64,000 nt of DNA from Actinomadura latina NBRC 106108 (GCF_001552195.1 NZ_BCQS01000005.1:558001-622000), one strand, 5' to 3'; positions 25,708-34,679 are shown, counted from the stretch's first letter. The notes: generated from the sequence alone by a model not told the origin. Numbers and translations: made by a program.

Positions 25708-26655
25708 ATGGAACTGAGCAGCCTGTCCACGGACGCGCTCGCCTCGTTCGCCGTCTTCGCCGACCACCTCAACTTCACCCGCGCCGCCGGCGAACTCCAC
25801 ATCTCCCAGCCGGCCCTCCACGTCAAGGTGCGCAAACTCTCCGAGACCCTCGGCCGCCCCCTGTACACCCGGCACGGACGCCGCCTCGTCCTGACCCCCG
25901 CCGGCGAGCAGGTCGCCCGTTTCGCCCGTGACCTCGACGCCCGCATGTCCGCGTTCCTCGCCGGCGTCCACGGCACCGCCGGATCCCGCGTCCCGGCCCT
26001 CGCCGCCGGCGAGGGCGCCTACCTGTACCTGCTCGGCGACGCCGTCCACCCCGGCGTCCGCCTGATCAACGGCGACCGCGCCCGCACCCTCGCCGCCGTC
26101 CGCACCGGCCGCGCCGACGTGGGCGTCGCCGTCCTGGACGTCCTGCCGGACGACGTGGAGGCGGAACTCCTGAGGTCCTACCCGCAGATGCTCGTCATGC
26201 CGGACGACCACCCCCTCACCGCGAAGCCGCACCTCGCCCTCGCCGACCTCACGGGCGCCGCCCTCGTCGTCCCGCCTCCGCCCGGCCCGCACCGCGCCGC
26301 GCTCGAACGCGCGCTGCGCGCCGCCGGTATCCCGTGGTCGCTCGCCGTCGAGGCCGAGGGCTGGCCGCTCATGCTGCACTTCGTGTCCCTGCGCATCGGC
26401 CTGGCCGTCGTGAACGGCTGCGTGCCCCCTCCGCCCGGCCTGACCGGACGCGAGATCATCGACCTGCCCGCCGTCCCCTACTACGCTCTGCACCTGCCGG
26501 GACGCACCGACGACCCCCTGGTCGCCGGCCTGCTGACCGCCGTCCGCGCCGCCGTAAGGAGCACGCCGTGCATTTCGAGACCTCCGTCGACATCGACGCC
26601 GCCCCCGAAACCGTCTGGAACCTCCTCAAGGACGTCGAACACTGGCCCGAGATGA
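25708..26655 (+). CDS. LysR-family transcriptional regulator with a possibly read-through C-terminus
   Basis: The 315-residue protein has a typical LysR winged helix (about 8-67; FAVFADHLNFTRAAGELHIS, then KVRKLSETLGRPLYTRHGR) and a substrate-binding domain to about residue 281. The last 34 or so residues (SRPPSTSTPPPKPSGTSS type) are low-complexity and coincide with the start of the downstream SRPBCC gene in another frame. A TAA at 26555, one frame away and just before that gene's ribosome site, looks like the ancestral end. A single-base indel, or a sequencing error, may have removed the true stop. Self-regulation through the upstream dyad is likely. Confidence 0.85.
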   Translation: MELSSLSTDALASFAVFADHLNFTRAAGELHISQPALHVKVRKLSETLGRPLYTRHGRRLVLTPAGEQVARFARDLDARMSAFLAGVHGTAGSRVPALAAGEGAYLYLLGDAVHPGVRLINGDRARTLAAVRTGRADVGVAVLDVLPDDVEAELLRSYPQMLVMPDDHPLTAKPHLALADLTGAALVVPPPPGPHRAALERALRAAGIPWSLAVEAEGWPLMLHFVSLRIGLAVVNGCVPPPPGLTGREIIDLPAVPYYALHLPGRTDDPLVAGLLTAVRAAVRSTPCISRPPSTSTPPPKPSGTSSRTSNTGPR

Positions 26656-26984
26656 CGGACTCGATCGACCGCGTCGAGGTGCTCGACACGCCCTTCGCGC
26701 TCTCCGGGCGGGCCCGCGTCCACCAGCCGAAGATGCCCGCCGCCACCTGGACGGTCACCGCCTTCAAGGAGAACGAGACCTTCACCTGGGAATCCCGCTC
26801 CCCCGGCGTGACCACCACAGCGGCGCACCACATCGTCCCGAACCCGGATGGCACGGTCACGGTCCGCCTGGTCCTGGACCAAAAGGGCCCTCTGGCTCCC
26901 CTGATCGCCCTGCTGACAGGCCGTCTGACCCGCCGCTACGTGACAATGGAAGCCAATGGCCTGAAGACGAAGGCCGAGCAATAA
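26568..26984 (+). CDS. SRPBCC (START/polyketide cyclase-like) family protein
   Basis: The 138-residue helix-grip protein begins MHFETSVDIDAAPETVWNLL and continues with DVEHWPEMTDSIDRVEVLD, the standard opening of SRPBCC proteins that bind hydrophobic ligands or cyclise polyketides. GTG 26568 is supported by AAGGAG seven bases upstream. It starts inside the annotated lysR reading frame (88-base overlap), so the two are probably co-transcribed. Ligand unknown. Confidence 0.88.
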   Translation: MHFETSVDIDAAPETVWNLLKDVEHWPEMTDSIDRVEVLDTPFALSGRARVHQPKMPAATWTVTAFKENETFTWESRSPGVTTTAAHHIVPNPDGTVTVRLVLDQKGPLAPLIALLTGRLTRRYVTMEANGLKTKAEQ

Positions 26985-27107
26985 CATCTCTCCCCGAAAC
27001 ACCCGCAGACCACCCGACGAGAAAAGCGTCCTGGAAACAGATCAATGGGCGGCCGCTGGTTGGCCGCTGGCAGCCGCTGGGTGATGCGCGTCGGCACGGG
27101 CGGGCGG

Positions 27108-28061
27108 TCAGCCGCGGGCGGCGACGATCCGGGCGACGGTCTTCTCCAGGGCGTACGCCGGGTCGGCGGCGCCGCCCTTGACCGCCTCGTCGGCGTCGGC
27201 GACCGCCGTCAGTGCCCGCGCGACCCCGTCCCCGGACCAGCCGCGCAGCTGCCTCTGCACCCGCTCGATCTTCCACGGCGGCATGCCCAGCTCCTTGGCC
27301 AGCGCCGCGCCCCGCGCGCCTCTCGGGGCCCCGCCGACCTTCGCCAGCCCCCGCACCCCCTGGGCGAGCGCGCTGACGATCAGCACCGGCGCCACTCCCG
27401 TGGCGAGCGCCCACCGGAGCTGCTCCAGAGCCTCGGCGAGCTGCCCCTCGATGGCCTTGTCCGCCACCGTGAACCCGCTGACCTCCGCGCGCCCCCGGTA
27501 GTAGCGGGCGACGGCGGCATCGTCGATCTTCCCGCCGGTATCGGCTACCAGCTGGCTGCACGCCGCCGCCAGCTCCCGCAGGTCGTTTCCCACCGCGTCG
27601 AGCAGCCCGCGCGCGCCGTCCGCCGAGATCTTCCCGCCCGCGCGGCGGATCTCGGCCCGCACGAAGTCGACCCGCTCCCCCATCTTGGTGACCTTGGGAC
27701 ACGAGATCTTGCGCGCCTTGAGCTTGGTGAGCCCGTCCACCAGCGCCTTGCCCTTGGCCCCACCCGGGTGGACGGCCACGAGCACCACTTCATCGGCCGG
27801 GTTCTTGGCGTACCTGAGCACCTCGGCCGTCAGGTCCTTCCCCAGGTCCTGCGCCGACCGGATCACCAGCACCTTCCCGCCGCCGAACAGCGACGGCGAC
27901 GTCAGCTCCGAAATCCGCCCGGGTTCCAGCCCGCCGGGCGCCAGGTCGATGACCTCGGCCTCCGGATCCCCGGTCCGCACCGACGCGACGATCTCCCCGA
28001 TCGCCCGCTCCGCGAGCAACTCCTCGTCCCCGACCACCAGCACAATGGGCTCAACCGACAC
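27108..28061 (-). CDS. holA: DNA polymerase III subunit delta
   Basis: HolA is the wrench subunit of the clamp loader, opening the beta sliding clamp. The 317-residue protein starts with GTG (SVEPIVLVVGDEELLAERAIGEI). It shows the delta-family core, including LFGGGKVLVIRSAQDL near 58, LVAVHPGGAKGKALVD near 95, and the C-terminal helical collar (LGMPPWKIERVQRQLRGWS). It lies downstream of comEC with a 59-bp gap on the same strand, the comEA-comEC-holA order of actinobacteria. The 123-bp space before the SRPBCC stop holds only short GCCGCTGG repeats. Confidence 0.95.
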   Translation of the reverse strand: MSVEPIVLVVGDEELLAERAIGEIVASVRTGDPEAEVIDLAPGGLEPGRISELTSPSLFGGGKVLVIRSAQDLGKDLTAEVLRYAKNPADEVVLVAVHPGGAKGKALVDGLTKLKARKISCPKVTKMGERVDFVRAEIRRAGGKISADGARGLLDAVGNDLRELAAACSQLVADTGGKIDDAAVARYYRGRAEVSGFTVADKAIEGQLAEALEQLRWALATGVAPVLIVSALAQGVRGLAKVGGAPRGARGAALAKELGMPPWKIERVQRQLRGWSGDGVARALTAVADADEAVKGGAADPAYALEKTVARIVAARG

Positions 28062-28120
28062 CCCAGCAGCATGCCACGCTCAGGACGGCTCCGTGCCGCC
28101 GAGGAGCACGGTGACCCGGG

Positions 28121-30466
28121 TCAGTGGCGGGGGACGGTGGTTATGGACGTCGCTGTGCGGACTATGGCTATGTCTCCTTCCCTGTCGGTGCGGTGGATCT
28201 GGGTGTGGAGCTGGTGGAGGAGGGTGAGGGTCGCCGGGGACGGGTGGCCGTAGTCGTTGTGCTCGCCTACCGAGATCAGGGAGATGGACGCGTGGGCGGC
28301 GGCCAGGAAGCTGGGGTCCTGGCTGCGGGAGCCGTGGTGCGGGATCTTCAGAACCTGGACGTGGGGGACGGCCGCTGCCAGGGCGCGTTGGGCGTCCGTT
28401 TCGATGTCGCCCGCGAGGAGTGCGCTGAAGCCCGGTTTGCGGGCGACGAGGACGATGCTCGCGTTGTTGACCGTGGTGCCGTCGTCCTCTGGTGAGAGGG
28501 GGTGGGCGCCGAGCGGGGCCAGGATTGAGAGGGTCAGCTCGCCTATGCGCCATTGCTGGCCCGGTTCGGCGTGGCGGGTTCGGAGGCCGGAGGTGTAGCG
28601 CGCCTCGCGGCCTGAGGTGAGGGGTGTCGTCAGCACTTCGTGGACCGTGCGGTGGTGGCGGACGCCGGACGTGCCGTTGATGTGGTCGGCGTGCGGGTGG
28701 GTGAGGACCAGGAGCGGGACGTCGGATACGCGGAGGCGCCGGAGGCAGCCGTCGACGGGGGCGGGGTCCGGGCCCGTGTCCACGACGACGGCCTGGCCGG
28801 GGCCGGCGGCCAGGACCAGAGCGTCGCCCTGGCCCACGTCGCAGGCGACCATCTGCCAGCCGGGCGGCGGCCAGCCGGGGGCCATCGCGCGCAGGGCGAT
28901 GACGCCGGCCAGGACGCCGGCCATGGCCGCGGCGGCGATCAGGCGCAGGCGGCCGCTGCGCAGGATCAGGAACGCCACGGCGGCGGCTGCCAGGAGGGTC
29001 GCGGCGCCGAGCGCGCCGCCGGTCCAGGGGAGGGTCGCGTAGGGCAGCGCCGCGGCGGTGCGGGCGACCCAGATGATCCAGCCGACGGCCAGGCCGGCGG
29101 GCCACACGATCAGGCGGGCGAGGGGCAGGGAGACGAGGGCGGTCACGGCGCCGAGTGCGCCGAGGAGGGTCGCGGGGGCGACGGCGGGGGCCGCCAGCAG
29201 ATTCGCGAAGACGGACACGACGCCCACCTCGCCGGAGAGCATCACCAGGACCGGCGCCACGGCGACCTCGGCGGCGGCCGTGACGGCGAGGGCGTCGGCG
29301 ATGGGGCCGGGGAGCCGGCGCGCGAGGCGTTCCCGCCACGGCGGGGCCAGGACCAGCAGCCCGGCCGTCGCGAGGACGGAGAGCGCGAACCCGTACGAGC
29401 GGGCGAGCTCGGGGTCGATCAGGACGAGGAGGAGGACGGCCGCGGCCAGCGCGGGAAGCCCCTGGCGTTCCCTGCCGGTGAGCAGCGCCAGCAGGCCGAT
29501 CATGCCCATCACCGCCGCCCGCAGGACGCTCGGTTCCGGCCGCGCGACGACGACGAAGGCCAGCACCGCGAGGACGGCCACGGGCGGGGCGCGCCGGCGG
29601 CCGAGACCCGCGAGACGGCACAGCCCGAGGACCGCCCCGATGACGATCGCCAGGTTCGCGCCGGAGACGACGAGGAGATGGGTGAGCCCGGCGGTGCGGA
29701 AGTCCTCGGCCAGCGCGGGATCGAGACGGGAGGTGTCGCCGACGACCATGCCGGGCAGCACGCCGCGCCGGTCGGGCGGCTGCCGGTCCACCGCCGCCCG
29801 GAGCCCCGCCCGCACGTGCTCGGCGGCCCGCTGCGGCGTGGACGGCGGGCCGAGGACGGCGGGCGGCCCCTGGACGATCACGACCGCGGACAGCAGACCG
29901 GCCCCCTTGGGCGGCACGAACCGTCCGCGCAACCGCACCCGCTGGCTGGGAATGAGGCGCAGCCACCGGGGATCGCCCGCGATGAGCAGCACCGGGACGC
30001 GGACCTTCACCCGCCGCACCGCCTCCGCCCGCGCCCGGATGATGATCATCGGCCGGGGATGGCCGGTCTTCGCCTGCGGATCCCCGGTCACCACCGCCTC
30101 GGCCGTCGCGAACCGTCTGCCACGTGCCAGGTCGTGCACCGGCCCGGCGGCCACGGCGGTCGTCCGGAGCGCCACCCCGCACGCCGACGCCGCCGCGCAC
30201 GCCAACGCGACCCCGATGAGAGCCCGCCGCCCGTTCGCCGCGCCGCCGCTACGACGCCGCCCATCGAGGCTCCCGCCGGTATCCGCCCTTCTCGCCGAGT
30301 CCTCCGACCTCCTCAGCCGGCGCGGGAGGCGGGTTAGCAGGCCGAGGGCCGTCAACGCTGCGGTGACGGCGAGGGCATAGGTGATTTCCGCGGGGAGGCT
30401 CAGGGCCGCGGCGGCGGTCAGCCAGGTGGCCAGGGCGGGGGCCAGCAAGCGGATGTCGTGGGTCAT
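28121..30466 (-). CDS. comEC: ComEC/Rec2 DNA-uptake channel protein with C-terminal metallo-beta-lactamase domain
   Basis: The 781-residue protein has an N-terminal membrane segment and an OB-fold domain (about 110-210). The competence domain with about ten helices follows (HLLVVSGANLAIVIGAVLGL near 265 is the family signature). The metallo-beta-lactamase-like nuclease domain carries VACDVGQGDALVL near 545, LTHPHADHINGT near 587, and KIPHHGSRSQDPSF near 710. In competent bacteria ComEC passes single-stranded DNA across the membrane. No other competence genes except comEA are seen here. An imperfect nested hairpin lies just upstream of the start. Confidence 0.95.
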   Translation of the reverse strand: MTHDIRLLAPALATWLTAAAALSLPAEITYALAVTAALTALGLLTRLPRRLRRSEDSARRADTGGSLDGRRRSGGAANGRRALIGVALACAAASACGVALRTTAVAAGPVHDLARGRRFATAEAVVTGDPQAKTGHPRPMIIIRARAEAVRRVKVRVPVLLIAGDPRWLRLIPSQRVRLRGRFVPPKGAGLLSAVVIVQGPPAVLGPPSTPQRAAEHVRAGLRAAVDRQPPDRRGVLPGMVVGDTSRLDPALAEDFRTAGLTHLLVVSGANLAIVIGAVLGLCRLAGLGRRRAPPVAVLAVLAFVVVARPEPSVLRAAVMGMIGLLALLTGRERQGLPALAAAVLLLVLIDPELARSYGFALSVLATAGLLVLAPPWRERLARRLPGPIADALAVTAAAEVAVAPVLVMLSGEVGVVSVFANLLAAPAVAPATLLGALGAVTALVSLPLARLIVWPAGLAVGWIIWVARTAAALPYATLPWTGGALGAATLLAAAAVAFLILRSGRLRLIAAAAMAGVLAGVIALRAMAPGWPPPGWQMVACDVGQGDALVLAAGPGQAVVVDTGPDPAPVDGCLRRLRVSDVPLLVLTHPHADHINGTSGVRHHRTVHEVLTTPLTSGREARYTSGLRTRHAEPGQQWRIGELTLSILAPLGAHPLSPEDDGTTVNNASIVLVARKPGFSALLAGDIETDAQRALAAAVPHVQVLKIPHHGSRSQDPSFLAAAHASISLISVGEHNDYGHPSPATLTLLHQLHTQIHRTDREGDIAIVRTATSITTVPRH

Positions 30467-30863
30467 CTGGATCGCTCCGCGGGCACCCCTGTCTTCAGGT
30501 GGGGGTGCACATTGACGCCTGCGGAGCGGGGAAGGGAACGGTGGTCCGTTGCCAAGGCAGATCGCCGCCCATCGCCGTCCAACCGGAACGCCTGCGGCGT
30601 CACATCGGTGCCGCTACGGCACGAGGCACGGCGCGGCAGGTGAAGCGCGCTGCGAGTTCGCCGATGAGGCTGTCGACAGGTGGAAGGATCCGGCATGACC
30701 GGGAGGCCAACGCCGCTCACAGCGGGCCGGCCGCCGGGCCGGCGGTGTCGGCCTGTGGAGCCGGTGTCAGAGCTCAACGGGAGTCCTCTCGGACGGGGCA
30801 GCCGGTACCGAAGCAGGAGACCGGTGACGGTTGGGGACCCCCGCTATTGGGCGTGGGAGGAAG
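30467..30863. other. 397-bp intergenic region between comEA and comEC
   Basis: I find no convincing gene here; the open frames on both strands lack ribosome sites and sensible composition. The region holds a nested inverted repeat at 30474-30527: GCTCCGC/GCGGAGC outside, GCACCCC/GGGGTGC inside, next to the comEC start. It also holds a GGCCGGCCGCCGGGCCGGC-type GC dyad near 30725. The space is unusually long, since comEA and comEC are often nearly contiguous. Confidence 0.6.
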
Positions 30864-31580
30864 TCAAACGCGGACCATGGGTTTCAGGTCGGCGAAGCGG
30901 CGGGCGCCTATGCCGCTGACCTCCTGAAGTTGCTCGACCGAGCGGAAGCCGCCGTGCTGGGTTCGATAGGCGACGATGCGCTGGGCGAGGACGGGGCCCA
31001 CGCCGGGGAGGTCGTCCAGTTGGTCGGGGGTGGCGGTGTTGAGGTCGAGCGGGGTTCCCGGCGCCCCCGATGCGCCGGAGGACGCGGCGGGGGCCGGCGG
31101 CGGGGCCGGGCGGGAGATGCCGACCGGGATCTGTTCGCCGTCGACGAGCTTGCGGGCGAGGTTGAGCGTGCCGGTCTTGGCGCCCCGGCGCACACCTCCG
31201 GCGGCCTTGATGGCCTCGCCGACCCGGGAGCCGGACGGCAGCGTGACCACCCCGGGGCGCTTCACCTTGCCGAGGACGTGGACGACCACCGAGCCCGCCG
31301 CCGCAGGGGTCGCCGAGACGGCGGGCCGCGGGTCGGTGAGCGTGGCGCTCGCCATCGGGGTCGCGGACGCCTCGGGGCGCGGCCGGGCGAGCCACAGGTA
31401 GCCCGCTGCCACCACGGCCGCGACCACGCCGATGAGGACGAGCGTCCGGACGTGGGACCGGTCGGGCGTCGCGCGTAAGCGGGCCGCCGGTGGCGCGTCC
31501 GATGGCGCGTTCGATGGCGCGTCCGATGGCTTCAGCCTCCCCATGAGCGTGTGCAGGCGCTCCTGCGTGTCGGGTCTCAT
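30864..31580 (-). CDS. comEA: ComEA-type helix-hairpin-helix DNA-binding protein
   Basis: In this 238-residue protein an N-terminal cytoplasmic tail is followed by one membrane anchor (about 46-65). An SLBB domain comes next (about 97-160; GSVVVHVLGKVKRPGVVTLP), then a Pro/Ala linker and a helix-hairpin-helix pair (LDLNTATPDQLDDLPGVGP ... LQEVSGIGARRFADLKP, about 178-236). ComEA binds double-stranded DNA outside the membrane and delivers it to ComEC. The ATG lies 14 bases after a TAACGT -10 box, suggesting a leaderless mRNA. A short in-frame repeat near the N-terminus encodes Ser-Asp/Asn-Ala-Pro units. Confidence 0.93.
   Translation of the reverse strand: MRPDTQERLHTLMGRLKPSDAPSNAPSDAPPAARLRATPDRSHVRTLVLIGVVAAVVAAGYLWLARPRPEASATPMASATLTDPRPAVSATPAAAGSVVVHVLGKVKRPGVVTLPSGSRVGEAIKAAGGVRRGAKTGTLNLARKLVDGEQIPVGISRPAPPPAPAASSGASGAPGTPLDLNTATPDQLDDLPGVGPVLAQRIVAYRTQHGGFRSVEQLQEVSGIGARRFADLKPMVRV
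31489..31524 (-). repeat. 12-bp in-frame tandem repeat in comEA
   Basis: Three near-identical 12-base units (GATGGCGCGTCC, with GG or TTC variants) encode the S(D/N)AP repeats at about residues 19-30, in the cytoplasmic tail. Confidence 0.8.
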
Positions 31581-31588
31581 GCCGTCCG

Positions 31589-31594
31589 ACGTTA
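31589..31594 (-). promoter_or_regulatory. -10 box of comEA, probable leaderless promoter
   Basis: TAACGT on the minus strand begins 14 bases before the ATG. No ribosome site is evident apart from a weak GGAC. Confidence 0.4.
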
Positions 31595-31647
31595 AGGAGG
31601 CGCGAAGGGTGATCGCGGCGCGTTACGGAATTGTGGATAACTCCGGG

Positions 31648-32982
31648 TCAGCGGCGCTGAGCGGCGACGCCGGCGGCGGCCGCGGCGGCTGCGGCGGCCA
31701 CGACGAGCAAGGCCGCGATCAGCGGCGTGACGCGCGACAGCGACGTCGGGTCGGAGAGGTACACGCCGCCGAAAACGGCGATCGCGAGGACGTTCGCCAG
31801 CAGCGTGCCGGTGTTCGCCAGCGCGGAGACGGCCGATGCCCGTGCGGGCCCCACGGAGCCCGCGATGCGGTCGACCAGTGGGCTGAAGCCCGCGGCATGA
31901 CCCGCGCCGGCGATGTACAGGAGCGGGATGGAGAGCAGTACCGGCCAGCCGGAATCGGTCAGGAGGGTCAGGGCCGAGGCTGCCGCGGCGAAGGAGAGCA
32001 GGCCCGTGGGCGGAAGGTTTGTCCGGATGCGCGGAGGCAGGCGCGCCCAGCCGAGGCCCACCGTGGCGAAGCCCGCCGTGTACGGGATGAACGTGAGCCC
32101 GGCCTGCAATGGCGAGAAGCCGCAGATGTCCTGCAGGTACAGCGCGAGCGTGAACAGGAATCCCGCGTACGCGCCCATCACCGAGCAGGCGGCGAACAGG
32201 CCGGGACGGACGGCCGGCCTCCGGAGCACAGATAGATCCAGCAGTGGGGAGGCGGCCTTGAGTTCGTAGATGTAGAAGGCCACCAGCAGGGCGCAGCCCG
32301 CAGCCAGGGACGGCCATGTCCAGAGCGGCCAGTGCTGTTCCCGGCCGAGCACCAGCGGCACAACGAACGCGCCCATTCCGCACGAGAGCAGCACCACACC
32401 CACCAGGTCGAGACGCGTTGCTTTCGTGGGTTCCGGCGGCATCACCCGTGGCCCTATGACGAGGAGCAGTGCGCCAATGGGAACGTTGACCAGGAAGATC
32501 GGCCGCCAGCTCCCGCCAAGGGTCACGATGACGCCTCCCATGACCTGTCCCAGGGCGACCCCCAGGGCCAGGACCATCGAGTAGAGGCCGAGCGCACGTG
32601 CTCGGGCGGTGCCGTCGAAGGCGAGCTGTATCAGGGAGAGCACCTGCGGCAGCAGCATCGCCGCCGACGCGCCCTGGCACACCCTCGCGACGACGAGGAC
32701 GGTACCGGTCGGCGCCAATCCGCAGGCCAAGGACGCGGCGGTGAAGCCGAACAGCCCGAAGAAGAACATCGTGCGGTATCCGCACTTGTCCCCTAGACGC
32801 GCTCCGGTGACGACCAGTACGGCCAACGCGAAGCTGTACCCGCCCGTGACGAGCTGCAGCAGCGCCCCCGACGAATGCAGCCCCGCCGCGATGCTGGGCA
32901 TCGCGACCGACACGATGGAGCCGTCCATCGAGACCATCGTCTGTCCGGTGAGCAGGACCACCAGCAGCCATCGCCTGAGCAT
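31648..32982 (-). CDS. MFS transporter, DHA2 drug/H+ antiporter type
   Basis: The 444-residue protein has 12-14 hydrophobic helices. After helix 2 it shows the MFS motif A GARLGDKCGYRTMFF, and DHA2-type signatures such as ARVCQGASAAMLLPQVLSLI and GQVMGGVIVTLGGSWRPIFLVNVPIG (split over helices 4-5). Such proteins expel drugs or metabolites against protons. The ATG at 32982 begins just before helix 1; there is no ribosome site. It is divergent from an AraC-type regulator 67 bases away, which probably controls it. Confidence 0.9.
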   Translation of the reverse strand: MLRRWLLVVLLTGQTMVSMDGSIVSVAMPSIAAGLHSSGALLQLVTGGYSFALAVLVVTGARLGDKCGYRTMFFFGLFGFTAASLACGLAPTGTVLVVARVCQGASAAMLLPQVLSLIQLAFDGTARARALGLYSMVLALGVALGQVMGGVIVTLGGSWRPIFLVNVPIGALLLVIGPRVMPPEPTKATRLDLVGVVLLSCGMGAFVVPLVLGREQHWPLWTWPSLAAGCALLVAFYIYELKAASPLLDLSVLRRPAVRPGLFAACSVMGAYAGFLFTLALYLQDICGFSPLQAGLTFIPYTAGFATVGLGWARLPPRIRTNLPPTGLLSFAAAASALTLLTDSGWPVLLSIPLLYIAGAGHAAGFSPLVDRIAGSVGPARASAVSALANTGTLLANVLAIAVFGGVYLSDPTSLSRVTPLIAALLVVAAAAAAAAAGVAAQRR

Positions 32983-33036
32983 TCGGCGAGTGTGCGCCCC
33001 AAGCCGGTGACAGTGCTTGAAGATGTTTGACCTACG

Positions 33037-33042
33037 TACGAT
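33037..33042 (+). promoter_or_regulatory. -10 box of the araC-type gene, probable leaderless promoter
   Basis: TACGAT begins 13 bases before the ATG at 33050. TTGAAG (33017) could serve as -35 but the spacing of 14 is short. The palindrome TACGTA lies directly upstream. Confidence 0.45.
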
Positions 33043-33049
33043 GGGGAGC

Positions 33050-33799
33050 ATGCGCGAGTCGACGACCGTGGCCGTGACGGAGGATTTCGCCGTCCACTCG
33101 GTGCGTTGCACGGACCATCGGCCCGGCTGGTCGGAGGCGGAGCCGTTCACCGGTCACGAGGTCGTTCTGGTGAGGGCGGGACGGTTCCGCATGCGATCAC
33201 GCCACGGACGCGCCGCGATCGACCCCACGACGGGATACGCGCACACTCCGCATGAGGAGGGCCAGTTCGCCCACCCGGACGGCGGTGACATGTGCACCGC
33301 CATCACCCTCTCCCCCGATTTGTGGCGCGGGACGTCCGGGATGGTCAGGGTCGGCGCGCGCGCGGACGTCGCCCATCGCCTCCTGCTGCGGGCCGGCCCG
33401 GACGCCGCTTACGAGGCCGCCGAACGGCTGCTGGGGCTTCTCGTCCACCTGGCCTTGGACGACGCGGCGGGAACCCGCCGCGCACTGGCGGACGAGGCCC
33501 GCGAGGCCATCGTCAGCGACCATCCCCACGCTGCCGGGCTCGTCCCGCTGGCCCGGTTCCTGGAGGTCTCCCCGTCCCACCTGAGCCGGACGTTCCGCCG
33601 CGAGACCGGCATGTCGGTCACCCGGTTCCGGAACCGGGTCCGGGTCGGCCGCGCCCTCGACCGCATCGAACGGGGCGAAGACGATCTGGCGGGCCTCGCC
33701 GCCGACCTCGGTTTCGCCGACCACGCCCACCTCACCCGAACGGTCAAGGCGGAGACCGGCCATCCCCCGGCCGCGCTCCGCCGTCTCCTCACGGCCTGA
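33050..33799 (+). CDS. AraC-family transcriptional regulator
   Basis: The 249-residue protein has an N-terminal cupin-like sensing domain (FTGHEVVLVRAGRFRMRSRHGR ... DPTTGYAHTPHEEGQFAHP). Its C-terminal half carries two helix-turn-helix motifs (about 155-245; LARFLEVSPSHLSRTFRRETG, then LAADLGFADHAHLTRTVKAETG). AraC proteins usually control the divergent gene, here the MFS exporter. A longer in-frame start at 33017 is unlikely because the -10 box lies inside it. Confidence 0.92.
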   Translation: MRESTTVAVTEDFAVHSVRCTDHRPGWSEAEPFTGHEVVLVRAGRFRMRSRHGRAAIDPTTGYAHTPHEEGQFAHPDGGDMCTAITLSPDLWRGTSGMVRVGARADVAHRLLLRAGPDAAYEAAERLLGLLVHLALDDAAGTRRALADEAREAIVSDHPHAAGLVPLARFLEVSPSHLSRTFRRETGMSVTRFRNRVRVGRALDRIERGEDDLAGLAADLGFADHAHLTRTVKAETGHPPAALRRLLTA

Positions 33800-33802
33800 A
33801 CG

Positions 33803-34648
33803 TCAGAGCTGGGGAGCGACGACGACGCCGAGCATGCCGGGGCCGACGTGGACGCCGATGACCGGGCCCACCTCGCCGACGTAGACGTCCTCCAGCCGCG
33901 GGATGCGTTCGCGGAGGCGGGCGGCGAGGGTTTCCGCGCGGGCCGCGGCGAAGAGGTGCTGGACTCCTAGGTCGACCCTGCGGTCGCCGGCCTCCGCGAC
34001 GGCGAGTTCTTCGAGCCGGGCGAGCGCGCGCGAGGACGTGCGCACTTTCTCCAGCGGCGCTATCCGTCCGTCCGCGATGTCGAGCAGAGGCTTCACCATG
34101 AGCGCCGACCCGAGGAGCGTGGCGGCGGCGCCGATGCGGCCGCCGCGCCGCAGGTGCTCAAGGGTGTCGACGTAGATGAGGGACCGGGTGAGTCCGGCCC
34201 GGCGAGCGGCGGCGGACGCGGCCGCTTCCGCCGTGCCGCCCGACATGGCGGTGGCCGCCGCGGAGAGGGCGGCGAAGCCGAGCCCCATCCCGATGGTGCC
34301 GCTGTCGACGACCGTCACGGGCACGGGCGCGTCGCGCGCGGCGAGGCGGGCGGCCTCCACCGTCCCGGACAGGGCCGCCGACAGGTGCACGGAGACGATG
34401 TGCTCGGCGCCGGATGAGGCGGCGGCCTTGTAGACGTCGGCGAAGCGTTCCGGTGCGGGACGCGACGTGGTGATGGGGCGCCATTCCTTCAGCGCCTGCG
34501 CGGCCTCGGCGGTGCTGATGTCGCCTTCGTCGCGGGCGGTGCCGCCCACGGCGATCTGCAGCGGGACGACGGTCAGCCCGTGCCGTTCGGAGAGCCCGGC
34601 CGGGAGGTAGGCGGTGGAATCCGTGACGACCGCGACCGCACTGACCAT
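33803..34648 (-). CDS. DegV family fatty-acid-binding protein
   Basis: The 281-residue DegV protein has VAVVTDSTAYLPAGL at the N-terminus and TTSRPAPERFADVY near 60. SVHLSAALSGTVEAARLAA lies near 87 (the Ser residues contact the fatty-acid carboxylate in the family) and GSALMVKPLLDIADGRI near 178. DegV/FakB proteins present fatty acids to a FakA kinase for phosphorylation. No fakA is seen in the window. It converges on the AraC gene with a three-base gap. The ATG follows a TAGTCT -10 box by 13 bases. Confidence 0.94.
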   Translation of the reverse strand: MVSAVAVVTDSTAYLPAGLSERHGLTVVPLQIAVGGTARDEGDISTAEAAQALKEWRPITTSRPAPERFADVYKAAASSGAEHIVSVHLSAALSGTVEAARLAARDAPVPVTVVDSGTIGMGLGFAALSAAATAMSGGTAEAAASAAARRAGLTRSLIYVDTLEHLRRGGRIGAAATLLGSALMVKPLLDIADGRIAPLEKVRTSSRALARLEELAVAEAGDRRVDLGVQHLFAAARAETLAARLRERIPRLEDVYVGEVGPVIGVHVGPGMLGVVVAPQL

Positions 34649-34655
34649 GGTGGCG

Positions 34656-34661
34656 AGACTA
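34656..34661 (-). promoter_or_regulatory. -10 box of the degV-like gene, probable leaderless promoter
   Basis: TAGTCT begins 13 bases before the ATG. CTGACG lies 16 bases upstream as a possible -35, overlapping the end of hutI. Confidence 0.45.
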
Positions 34662-34679
34662 CCCCGCCGGGACGGGACG

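Noticed and set aside
30463..30777. Possible small gene between comEA and comEC
   Set aside because: No ribosome site, basic low-complexity translation, and competing frames on both strands look equally plausible.
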